Assembly (NCBI GenBank): GCA_007571355.1
Contig: RKRO01000171.1
Location: 1-7,098 of the forward strand
DNA from: Candidatus Poribacteria bacterium
Lineage (GTDB): Bacteria > Poribacteria > WGA-4E > WGA-3G
DNA: 7,098 nucleotides
Direction: 5' to 3'
Shown here: one piece after another, positions 1 through 5,894 of the stretch
Numbering within the stretch: position 1 is the stretch's first letter
Layout of the letters: each line of letters opens with the position of its first letter
Notes under the pieces: model-generated
The model's input: only the letters and a program-made list of their open reading frames with translations
Told to the model about the DNA's origin: nothing
The model's database searches: none
Position numbers and translations under genes: made by a program

Positions 1-333
1 CACTTCTACGACAAGAATCGGATTGAGGAGGGTGTCAAAGGTGTCATCCTCAAAACGCGGCTCACCGCAGACAACAACAACATCTGGATAGAAGTAAGAA
101 ACCTCCGGACTGGTCCGGACGCGCATTTCGCCAGCGAAGACTTCACATTCGCTCTCCATCAATTGGTTGTTAATTTGCGTAGCAATATCCAGCGTAATGC
201 GATTGTGTGAGCGACTTGCCCCAGACATCGCGAGGATCTGCCCGTTGTGGTATTCGTTCTTAAAGGGCTGCTTATGTTCCCAAGCAAGATATTCCTCGGG
301 GGTCAGATAGGTATATGCTGTAAGCGTTGACAT
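1..333 (-). CDS. Uma2 family putative endonuclease (DUF820), C-terminus cut off by window edge
   Basis: The ATG at 331-333 is preceded by a good GGAGG (339-343, 5-nt spacing), and the frame stays open for 111 codons to the left edge, so the 3' end is missing. The N-terminus has the family pattern: a YLTPEEYLAWE stretch (residues 9-19), then a 'NEYHNGQILAMSG' block, S-H-N (42-44) before a helix, GEMRVR (68-73), and YPDVVVV (82-88). It ends at LVVEV (107-111), where the family normally continues into a Ser-Pro motif and the catalytic lysine. D84 and E110 would be the acidic residues of the PD-(D/E)XK nuclease-like core. Uma2 proteins are abundant, often multicopy, and of uncertain biological role, so nuclease activity is inferred from the fold. 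The gene is divergent from the octahaem cytochrome gene and not obviously linked to it in function. Confidence 0.9.
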   Translation of the reverse strand, partial: MSTLTAYTYLTPEEYLAWEHKQPFKNEYHNGQILAMSGASRSHNRITLDIATQINNQLMESECEVFAGEMRVRTSPEVSYFYPDVVVVCGEPRFEDDTFDTLLNPILVVEV

Positions 334-397
334 GCTTGCCTCCGTGAATCAACCTTTTCGTCAAATTATTTTAACAAATTTTTAAGGAAAAATCAAG
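334..397. promoter_or_regulatory. Divergent intergenic spacer, probable promoters for both flanking genes
   Basis: This 64-bp spacer separates the divergent Uma2 and octahaem cytochrome genes, so promoter elements for both must lie here or extend into the genes. It contains the GGAGG of the minus gene (339-343), an AT-rich core (about 361-383), and an AAGGA ribosome site (384-388) nine bases before the ATG at 398. No convincing -35/-10 pair could be picked out in the AT-rich stretch. No regulator palindrome (for example FNR- or NsrR-like) was recognised. Confidence 0.45.
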
Positions 398-1633
398 ATG
401 TCATTCAAATCTGTCTTTATTGCTGTTTTTCTTGGGACCGTCCTGATCGTCATTGCCCTAATTTTCAATGCAAACCGCCCGGCAACAGACACTAACCAAC
501 CGAGTCCGGACTTTGTGCGGGCGACGGGGAAGTGCGCAACATGCCACCGGCGAGAGACATCAGCGATTATTCACCAGTTTGAACGCAGCGAGCACGCGAA
601 ACACGGGGTAAGTTGCCTGGATTGTCATCGTGTTGTAGATGGGCAGGAGCAACAAGCACACCGAGGGTTTATTATCGCGAAACATCTAACGGCGAAGAAT
701 TGTAGCGAATGTCATTCAACGGAATACACACAATTTCTACGGAGTCGGCATGCTGCACCGGCCTGGGCTGCAGTATACGGGGCAAGAGACTTTACGGCAG
801 AACAGATCGCCTTCGCTGAAAAATACCACAAAGGTGCTGTGGAGCGTCCTGCGAACCGCTTAGCAATTGCGGAAGGTGAAAGTGCTATTAACGTCGGGTG
901 TTTAGGATGCCATGATATAGGCAAACCGAATGCCGATGGTTCTATCGGGTCCTGCACAGATTGTCATGCAAGGCATTCGAGCTCCGTGGCACTGGCGCGC
1001 GAGCCGGAGACTTGTGGGCAATGCCACATGGGCCCCGACCATTCGCAGCTTGAAATCTACGGTGAATCCAAGCACGGTGTTCTTTACAACGCACAGCGTA
1101 CAAAGATGAATCTTACCGCAGCACCGAAAACGTTAACGACAGCGGATATGTCGGTGCCGACGTGTTCGACCTGTCATCTGAGCGGTTTAGACGGTTTGAA
1201 TGTGACACACGATACAACTGAGCGGCTTTCATACTGGCTCTTTGCCGCTGTTTCGGATAAGCGTCCGACCTATCAGCAGGGACAAGATGCGATGAAAGAG
1301 ACCTGTCTAAAATGTCATGCGCGTTCACAAGTCGAAAAATTCTATCAGGAAGCGGAAGGCGTTGTTGCGGATACGAACGAGAAAATTAACGAAGCCGTCG
1401 CACTGATGAAATCCCTTCGGGAAGACGGTATCCTCACAGATACACCTTTTGATGAACCGATTGAGTTTCTCTACTTCGACCTCTGGCACTACTACGGACG
1501 AACTGCGAAGCACGGTGCTTTTATGGGCGGTGCCGACTTTGTTCAGTGGCACGGAAATTATGAACTTTTGTTAAAGATGACGGAGCTGAAACAAATTGCC
1601 GAAGAACTCAGAGAAAATGGTAGCGAACAATAG
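398..1633 (+). CDS. Octahaem cytochrome c, hydroxylamine oxidoreductase (HAO)-like
   Basis: This 411-residue protein has a hydrophobic signal/anchor at residues 5-23 and then eight CXXCH haem sites starting at C46, C73, C102, C168, C186, C206, C256 and C303. Fourteen further histidines (such as H59, H66, H69, H88, H96, H118, H144, H193, H226, H271) are enough to supply distal ligands. Number and spacing match the HAO family, in which the fourth haem (here 168-172) is catalytic. MGPDH follows haem 6, and its D214-H215 would match the distal Asp-His pair known in HAO. The C-terminal helical block carries the family-like DLWHYYGR (361-368) and QWHGNYE (383-389). It is shorter than Nitrosomonas HAO. 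Members either oxidise hydroxylamine or, when the P460 tyrosine cross-link is absent, reduce nitrite or hydroxylamine; the direction cannot be fixed here. The protein should act in the periplasm. AAGGA at 384-388 supports the start. The gene overlaps the membrane-protein gene downstream. Confidence 0.88.
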   Translation: MSFKSVFIAVFLGTVLIVIALIFNANRPATDTNQPSPDFVRATGKCATCHRRETSAIIHQFERSEHAKHGVSCLDCHRVVDGQEQQAHRGFIIAKHLTAKNCSECHSTEYTQFLRSRHAAPAWAAVYGARDFTAEQIAFAEKYHKGAVERPANRLAIAEGESAINVGCLGCHDIGKPNADGSIGSCTDCHARHSSSVALAREPETCGQCHMGPDHSQLEIYGESKHGVLYNAQRTKMNLTAAPKTLTTADMSVPTCSTCHLSGLDGLNVTHDTTERLSYWLFAAVSDKRPTYQQGQDAMKETCLKCHARSQVEKFYQEAEGVVADTNEKINEAVALMKSLREDGILTDTPFDEPIEFLYFDLWHYYGRTAKHGAFMGGADFVQWHGNYELLLKMTELKQIAEELRENGSEQ

Positions 1634-2408
1634 CGGTTTCGCTGCCAGATTGCTTGACATTTTCATCGTTGTGAACCTTGCGTTTTTGGCAATAGATGTG
1701 TTTGTTGCGCACTCCGTTAACGCGTTTGCACACACTGCGGAATGGGTTCCTTTTTATTTTTCGTTAGGTGCCCCCTGTCTGCTTGTGTTAACGGTATTCA
1801 CATCTGAAAAGCGATGGAAACAGTGGTCTCGGTTCGGCATCGGGGGCAGTGCTATTTGTATCGGCATCGCAGGTATGCTCTTTCATCTGAATAGCCATTT
1901 TTTCTCCGATCTGACCCTTAAAAATCTCGTTTACACTGCTCCGTTTGTGGCACCCCTCGCTTTTACAGGGGTGGGACTTCTCTTAATCATGAACGGCATG
2001 ATCGACGACACTGATTTAGAGTGGTCCGAATGGGTCATTTTCATGGCGGGTTTCGGATGGTGTGGCAATTTCATTCTCTCCGTTTTTGACCATGCGCAAA
2101 ACGGTTTCTTTAATCCATCTGAATGGTTGCCGGTTTTTACGAGTGCCCTTGCTGTCGGGTGTTTGGCAGCACTTTACTTCGTACCGCGCCACGCCTATTT
2201 TCTTAAATTCTGTGTGGTGGTACTAGGGGTCAATTTCATCGTCGGAATTGCTGGATTTTTCTTCCACATTGGGGCAGGTTTGCAAGTAGCGTCGGTTAAT
2301 CGGGTGGACGGGTTTCTCCACGGTGCTCCGGTGTTTGCGCCGCTCCTGTTCCCGAACCTGTCGCTACTTGCCATGTTAGGTATCTGGAAATTGTCCAGCA
2401 GAAATTGA
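1617..2408 (+). CDS. Eight-helix membrane protein with internal duplication, putative redox partner of the octahaem cytochrome
   Basis: The family was not recognised. The chosen ATG at 1617 gives 263 residues and overlaps the cytochrome gene by 17 bp; a TTG at 1596 is an alternative start. There is no strong ribosome site, which fits translational coupling. About eight helices are seen (roughly 12-33, 43-61, 73-91, 104-126, 138-157, 170-188, 196-217, 235-257). The two halves are repeats: H32, N35, F37, E42, W43 and P45 recur as H159, N162, F164, E169, W170 and P172. GIAG plus H90 recurs as GIAG plus H217, and AP..APL at 108-114 recurs at 237-243. Basic loops at 62-72 and 190-197 suggest that the cytoplasm lies there, which puts all four paired histidines at the periplasmic side. 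Inference: each half may bind haem b or a quinol and pass electrons to or from the periplasmic cytochrome. Equally possible is a non-haem membrane anchor. Confidence 0.8.
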   Translation: MVANNSGFAARLLDIFIVVNLAFLAIDVFVAHSVNAFAHTAEWVPFYFSLGAPCLLVLTVFTSEKRWKQWSRFGIGGSAICIGIAGMLFHLNSHFFSDLTLKNLVYTAPFVAPLAFTGVGLLLIMNGMIDDTDLEWSEWVIFMAGFGWCGNFILSVFDHAQNGFFNPSEWLPVFTSALAVGCLAALYFVPRHAYFLKFCVVVLGVNFIVGIAGFFFHIGAGLQVASVNRVDGFLHGAPVFAPLLFPNLSLLAMLGIWKLSSRN

Positions 2409-2415
2409 GTGTCTG

Positions 2416-3168
2416 CTAATGTATGCCTGCCTTTAGTTTCCCCCATGTTGTGGTGAGTTTACCGCGCGGTTCTACATCTTGCGGGGTGTTCATGACTTTT
2501 TGGATGTCCGCTTCACTCAGGGTTTTTTCATAGAGTCGGACTTCGTCGATTTTACCGAGGAAATGATCCGTAGGCCGGCCGTTATCGTCGCCTCCGATCC
2601 AGAGTTCTAAGTCGGACGTGGCAATCGGTACATCGTTGTCTGCTTCGCCGTCAAGTTTGCCGTTTACGTAAACCCTCAACGTTTTTCCATCAAACGTTCC
2701 AGCGAAGTGGTACCATTCACCGGCTTTCCAATTGGTTGTTTTGGTTTCAGCAAAGGTGTTGTTCGGTTTAACGAGAAAATCGATGCTATTTGCGTTGCCG
2801 AAATCGCAAATAACGAATATGGAGTTATTCTTGACCATCAGTCGCCGTGAGGTCATTACGTCAGTGGGACTGAACCATGCCATGAGGGTGACATTTTCCT
2901 CAAGGTCTAATGCGTCGTTATCGGCGACGGCGACGTGGCTGCCCGCGCCATCGAATTCTAAAGCGGTGCCGAATTTGCCGTCGACCCATTTGGGTGAACC
3001 GACAAATTCTCCGTCGTGTCCGTTGCCGGTGATATCTATGGCTTTCTTGCCTCTTCCCTCGTCAAAAGGCCAATAAGCGACGAGTCCGTCTTTTGCGACG
3101 TTAGCAATACTAAGACTGGGAATAATCACGAGGGCGCATAGCGACAAAACAAAGGTAATTTTGAGCAT
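2416..3168 (-). CDS. Secreted LamG / concanavalin-like domain protein
   Basis: The 250-residue product starts at the ATG at 3166-3168, which follows a GGAGA ribosome site at 7-nt spacing; an upstream in-frame ATG (3246) would bury the signal peptide. Residues 1-23 form an Sec signal ending near S-I-A-N. One LamG/laminin-G-like jelly roll follows (about 28-214), with the typical GLVAYWPFDEG opening, DITGNGHDG (45-53), GKFGTALEFDG (64-74), a MAWFSP strand (96-101), EWYHFAGTFDG (151-161), VYVNGKLDG (167-174) and GKIDEVRLYEKTLS (205-218). A short tail (residues 228-250) ends in a basic W-G-K-L-K segment. Such single-domain secreted proteins are thought to bind carbohydrate or surfaces; no catalytic domain is fused here, so the ligand is unknown. 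The gene converges on the membrane-protein gene with 7 bp between the stops. Confidence 0.88.
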   Translation of the reverse strand: MLKITFVLSLCALVIIPSLSIANVAKDGLVAYWPFDEGRGKKAIDITGNGHDGEFVGSPKWVDGKFGTALEFDGAGSHVAVADNDALDLEENVTLMAWFSPTDVMTSRRLMVKNNSIFVICDFGNANSIDFLVKPNNTFAETKTTNWKAGEWYHFAGTFDGKTLRVYVNGKLDGEADNDVPIATSDLELWIGGDDNGRPTDHFLGKIDEVRLYEKTLSEADIQKVMNTPQDVEPRGKLTTTWGKLKAGIH

Positions 3169-3226
3169 TATAGGTTCTCCTATGTAAGCGCGAAATTTTG
3201 GGTTTTTATCTTGGGGACTTGTCAAT

Positions 3227-3232
3227 ATTATA
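3227..3232 (-). promoter_or_regulatory. Possible -10 element of the LamG gene
   Basis: Read on the minus strand this is a perfect TATAAT, lying about 58 bases upstream of the LamG start codon in an AT-rich stretch. No good -35 is found at 16-18 bp spacing (ACACTT at 17), so the call rests on the -10 hexamer and position only. A TTGACA partly overlaps it on the same strand but has no matching -10 downstream. Confidence 0.4.
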
Positions 3233-3378
3233 ACATATTTTGGCAAAGGAAGTGTAGGAAAAATATTGTCTGAATCAGAGTTTATAGGATTTTAAGATGG
3301 GTAGGATTAAGACGTTTTATATTCCGCGCACGTTCTGTTAGAGACAATATGACTATAGCACGGTTAGTCGGTATCGAT

Positions 3379-3651
3379 CTATGATTGAGTCCGATATTCT
3401 TCACGAACAGGTCGTAAGAAGAGGACACCAACTTTTGCGAATCGCTCACAGATCGCCTCGGCGGTTGCATTACACCCATTTTTGTATAGAGTCCGGACGG
3501 TTTCTTCAACTTCGTTCTGCTGTGTCTGTCCCAGGAACCACAGTTCACTCTCAGGAATTTTCAAATAAATTTCTCCAACGTTCTTAGGTGTTATCAAGAC
3601 GTGCTTCTGCAAGGCTTCAAGGCGAATGTCAAGATATTTTGCAAAACACAT
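3379..3651 (-). CDS. Small hypothetical protein, possibly a remnant
   Basis: The family is not recognised. The 90-residue frame has a protein-like make-up: alternating charged and hydrophobic residues, few low-complexity runs, and a predicted helix-strand-helix pattern around GEIYLKIPESEL (26-37) and EVEETVRTLYKNG (47-59). It is soluble, without a signal peptide or membrane segment. The only available ATG (3649-3651) lies inside the left copy of the 21-bp repeat, and the frame stays open for about 27 further codons upstream through repeat sequence. The repeat may therefore have replaced the true 5' end, leaving a truncated gene. There is no clear ribosome site, only GGGG four bases before the ATG. 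It could also be a chance frame; the competing shorter minus-strand frame at 3282-3548 looks less protein-like. Confidence 0.4.
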   Translation of the reverse strand: MCFAKYLDIRLEALQKHVLITPKNVGEIYLKIPESELWFLGQTQQNEVEETVRTLYKNGCNATAEAICERFAKVGVLFLRPVREEYRTQS

Positions 3652-3668
3652 TTCGCCCCGCTGGGGCT
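3648..3668. repeat. 21-bp hairpin-bearing repeat, copy 1
   Basis: This stretch is identical over 21 bp to 3698-3718, exactly 50 bp away. Its core GCCCCGCTGGGGC is an inverted repeat (five-base arms, three-base loop). The 5' part supplies the start codon of the small minus-strand frame. It resembles short REP/MITE-like palindromic repeats; no transposase is in the window. Confidence 0.8.
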
Positions 3669-3697
3669 TTATTCGGTAGAGTGCCCTGGCCCTATAA

Positions 3698-3718
3698 ACA
3701 TTTCGCCCCGCTGGGGCT
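3698..3718. repeat. 21-bp hairpin-bearing repeat, copy 2
   Basis: This is the second identical copy, preceded by CTATAAACAT. It is followed by CTAAAGCGGGG, whose AGCGGGG can also pair with the CCCCGCT of the core and would give an alternative, larger hairpin. A third, degenerate occurrence of the leader only (CTATAGACATTT, 3743-3754) lies 51 bp further on, and CTATAAACAT recurs at 3882-3891. Confidence 0.8.
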
Positions 3719-3828
3719 AAAGCGGGGAGAGTTTATATCCTGCTATAGACATTTTGAAGAAACACGCAAGCAAAACCTCTTATAGGGCTAATCCTATAGG
3801 TTTAGAGATAATTCATTGCACGGGAAAC

Positions 3829-3844
3829 GGGCGATGAATCGCCC
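3829..3844. repeat. GGGCGAT/ATCGCCC palindrome, REP-like
   Basis: Seven-base perfect arms (GGGCGAT and ATCGCCC) enclose two bases, followed by CTAC. It resembles GTAGGG(G)CGATTCATGAATCGCC-type interspersed palindromes recalled from other bacteria with repeat-rich genomes. It lacks a T-run, so it is not a typical intrinsic terminator, though it lies about 80 bp past the methyltransferase stop and could protect the 3' end of the mRNA. Confidence 0.55.
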
Positions 3845-3925
3845 TACTACTAACTTAATTGGCGATGGAGGGATCGCTGTTCTATAAACATCTTGAGTTT
3901 ATCCGGTAAACCCTGATTTAAACGA

Positions 3926-4579
3926 TCAACCAGCACGTTCAATGGACCAATGCCGATCGGTGCTTTGGACGACAACTGCACCTGGCAGGTCCACCTGGGT
4001 TAGCATTTCGTTGACTTCGGCAATGGTGAATGCGGCGAGGAAGGAGTCGTAGTATAACTTCTGTTGATAAGGGGTGTCATCTGCAGCATAACGATCAACA
4101 AACACTTGCGCATCCGCTGGCGTTTCTGGACGGATGAGGTCTCGGATAAGCACAACGCCTTTGGGCCGGGTAACTCTGCCCATCTCTTGGAGTGCCTGCA
4201 TCGCATCGTGGATGTGATGCACAATGCTGTTAGAGATGAGTCCCTCAAAGGTGTTATCGGGGTAGGGTAGGGTTTTGGCATCGACAAGTTCAAGGGTTAT
4301 TCGATCCGTGAGACCGGCATCTGCAACATGGCGTTTCGCTATCTTTAGCATCTCTTCGGACAGGTCAATAGCGGTGATGTGGATATCGGGGCAGCGTTGT
4401 GCAAGGAGGATGGGGATTTGTGCGGGGCCGGTGCCGACATCGAGAAAGTGTCCGACACTTGCACCGAGTGCGATAACACGGTCTACGAAAGCCTGATCAA
4501 CTTCGCCATGCCCCATCGCATCGTATGCCTCGGCGGCTTCGGCTGTGTCCATAACTTCTGGTTCTACAATTCGGTTCAT
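3926..4579 (-). CDS. Class I SAM-dependent methyltransferase
   Basis: The protein has 217 residues. The ATG at 4577-4579 is chosen because AGGAAG lies 7 bases upstream and the family-like start MNRIVEPEVMDTAEAAEAYD follows; a longer frame to 4714 only overlaps the preceding gene. Motif I is FLDVGTGPAQ (45-54), the acidic residue at the end of strand 2 is D72 in ITAIDLSEEML, motif II contains D100 (ELVDAKTLPYPDNTF), and ISNSIVHHIHD (115-125) and RPKGVVLIRDL (138-148) follow. This is a Methyltransf_11/25-type fold of ordinary length, cytosolic, with no accessory domain. The substrate cannot be read from sequence; the C-terminal half (150-217) that would bind it is not diagnostic. It is the last gene of the minus operon, and its start lies within the upstream TIM-barrel frame. 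Confidence 0.9.
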   Translation of the reverse strand: MNRIVEPEVMDTAEAAEAYDAMGHGEVDQAFVDRVIALGASVGHFLDVGTGPAQIPILLAQRCPDIHITAIDLSEEMLKIAKRHVADAGLTDRITLELVDAKTLPYPDNTFEGLISNSIVHHIHDAMQALQEMGRVTRPKGVVLIRDLIRPETPADAQVFVDRYAADDTPYQQKLYYDSFLAAFTIAEVNEMLTQVDLPGAVVVQSTDRHWSIERAG

Positions 4580-5360
4580 TTTCTGACTTCCTGATGAGTT
4601 CAGCAACAGTTCGTGCGTTTTCCTGGATCTGGTCGGGTTGAAATTGTGTGTACATTCCGACCGCCATCGCATCTGTCGGTTTGATATTTTCAAGGGCGAG
4701 TTGAAATGCTTCACGCGGTTCGTTTCTGCCAGCGGCTAATACTTTTATAGCGATTATTGGTGTCTGTATCGCTTGTATAGCAGCAAATGCTGTGTCCCGA
4801 TCGTCTGGCAGATAAAGCTCCCTATGTTTTGTATGATTATACAATGCACAGACATAAAAGTCAACATCATATCCATCAGTAGAGCAGTGCTTGAGGATCA
4901 GTGGATCGTGTGTGCCGATTCCGACAGCACAACCGAGGTCTCGGATGTATTTGAGGCTTTCGTGTAGTGAACCGAGTCGCCCTTCTGCATACAACTTATC
5001 GGTCGTCCCGCCGTGATGGTAGATAGCCATCGGTCTGTAGCGCGCAATAATCTGTAGGTATTCGTTAAGATCGGCGTATTCTGTATCTTTGGGGGTTTGG
5101 GCAATCCATTGGATGGTGCCGCCTGCGTTCCAGTATTCGTTGAGGACGCGCATGATATGCCTATCGGCACGGGCGAGGACGGTGTTGATTCCGTTCGCCT
5201 CTGCTTGCCGAAGGTCTGCGATAATCTGCTGCGTCGTATAGTAATCTATCATTGCCTGTGATGCCGCTGCGGAGCGGTGTGAGATGCCACTATACGGATT
5301 GCCGCCGATGATGAGCCGCGTGATATTATGTGATGCGATGGAAATTGTCGGTAACTGCAT
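4497..5360 (-). CDS. TIM-barrel-like protein, possibly aldo/keto reductase-related; C-terminus probably altered
   Basis: The protein has 287 residues from the ATG at 5358-5360, four bases after the stop of the preceding lipoprotein gene; earlier in-frame ATGs (5390, 5432) fall inside that gene. It has no signal peptide and should be cytosolic. Features fit a beta/alpha barrel: TRLIIGGNPYSG (14-25), INTVLARADRHIM (58-70), TIQWIAQT (82-89), MAIYHHGGTTDKLYAEGRL (111-129), CAVGIGTHDP (144-153), VDFYVCALYNHTKH (166-179), IIAIKVLAAG (202-211) and AMAVGMYTQ (231-239). This layout suits sugar or aldehyde metabolism enzymes near aldo/keto reductases, but the classical Asp-Tyr-Lys-His tetrad is not evident, so catalysis is uncertain. 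The natural end is probably near residue 258 (VAELIRK). The last 28 or so residues are read out of frame through the methyltransferase start and are rich in Arg and Ser, unlike the rest. Confidence 0.75.
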   Translation of the reverse strand: MQLPTISIASHNITRLIIGGNPYSGISHRSAAASQAMIDYYTTQQIIADLRQAEANGINTVLARADRHIMRVLNEYWNAGGTIQWIAQTPKDTEYADLNEYLQIIARYRPMAIYHHGGTTDKLYAEGRLGSLHESLKYIRDLGCAVGIGTHDPLILKHCSTDGYDVDFYVCALYNHTKHRELYLPDDRDTAFAAIQAIQTPIIAIKVLAAGRNEPREAFQLALENIKPTDAMAVGMYTQFQPDQIQENARTVAELIRKSENEPNCRTRSYGHSRSRRGIRCDGAWRS

Positions 5361-5364
5361 CGTA

Positions 5365-5847
5365 TTATCTCGTGGTCTCCGGTATTTCATAGGAGACGCT
5401 AAAACTCTGGGAACCAACGCTGGGGTTTTCATCCCTTTGTACGAAGGTTTTGTAAATTACACCGTCCGTGTCCGTGTAAAACATAAATTCGTAGAAATGA
5501 CCCGTTGGCAAATATGCTTCCGTTCCGCGTTGAAGATCGCTGGGATGTCGGCGAGAAAGGACTCGGTGTTCTTGTCCTTGTGGATGCGTCTGTACAAGCA
5601 TCTGCGTCTGCCAAATGTAAATTATTGAACCTTCCTCATCGTTGCTTATTCCGTGAGGGGTACCCCATTCCTGAATAACCTTTGAAATAGGTTGTCCTGT
5701 CCATGATTCCAGAGATTCCGTAGTTTGCTGTATCTGTTTTTCTGGTGATGGCTGTGGTGGATTCATTAAGAATGATGGTGCCGCGCATCCCGCAGCGAAG
5801 AGGCTTACGATAAATAGAGAATATAAAGCGAATGTGAATCTGTTCAT
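5365..5847 (-). CDS. BamE/SmpA-like small lipoprotein, paralogue 1
   Basis: The protein has 160 residues. The ATG at 5845-5847 has AGGAG eight bases upstream; the longer in-frame start at 5898 would overlap the previous gene and displace the signal. A signal peptide ends in the lipobox AAGC with C21 as the lipidated residue, followed by a Pro-rich linker (29-35). The folded part resembles the BamE/SmpA/OmlA pattern: SWTGQPISKVIQEWGTP (48-64), IIYIWQT (75-81) and FMFYTDTDGVIYKTF (121-135). An Arg/His-rich insert (93-110, with R-R-H at 99-101) separates the strands, and a 22-residue tail follows. It is paralogous to the lipoprotein at 6493-6909. It should be anchored in the outer or inner membrane facing the periplasm. 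True BamE function is unlikely to be shared by two copies; the partner is unknown. Confidence 0.8.
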   Translation of the reverse strand: MNRFTFALYSLFIVSLFAAGCAAPSFLMNPPQPSPEKQIQQTTESLESWTGQPISKVIQEWGTPHGISNDEEGSIIYIWQTQMLVQTHPQGQEHRVLSRRHPSDLQRGTEAYLPTGHFYEFMFYTDTDGVIYKTFVQRDENPSVGSQSFSVSYEIPETTR

Positions 5848-5894
5848 TTTCAAAACTCCTGATGATTTTGGGTTTTCTCTTGTCTGGACTATCG

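Larger units (their letters stand above)
3652..3925. other. Gene-free, repeat-rich spacer
   Basis: No credible gene is seen on either strand in this stretch, which lies beyond the 3' end of the five-gene minus operon. It holds the two 21-bp repeats, three copies of a CTATA(A/G)ACAT leader (3692, 3743, 3882), a TATAGG/CCTATA inverted repeat (3781-3798) and the GGGCGAT palindrome at 3829-3844. The mixture suggests accumulated small mobile repeats and decayed sequence. Confidence 0.6.

Noticed and set aside
398..1633. NrfA-type or octahaem nitrite/tetrathionate reductase (ONR/OTR)
   Set aside because: There is no CXXCK catalytic haem motif; all eight sites are CXXCH, and the D-H after haem 6 and the C-terminal WHG..E block favour the HAO branch.
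2409..2415. Shared bidirectional terminator between convergent genes
   Set aside because: Only 7 bp separate the stops, and no GC-rich hairpin with a T-run was seen around them.
2732..3076. Plus-strand 114-residue frame opposite the LamG gene
   Set aside because: It is the antisense shadow of a well-supported LamG coding region and has no family-like features.
3282..3548. Minus-strand 88-residue frame
   Set aside because: It overlaps a more protein-like frame, its composition is Ser/Arg/Lys-rich and irregular, and it has no ribosome site or recognisable motif.
3648..3718. CRISPR array
   Set aside because: Only two full copies exist, the repeated unit is a short hairpin with one 29-bp spacer, and no cas genes are present.
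3897..3911. Intrinsic terminator of the methyltransferase gene (GTTTA/TAAAC hairpin)
   Set aside because: The stem is five AT-rich base pairs with a five-base loop and no T-run in either direction; it is too weak to call.
5284..5628. Plus-strand 114-residue frame
   Set aside because: It lies antisense across the junction of two well-supported minus-strand genes, with no ribosome site or motif.
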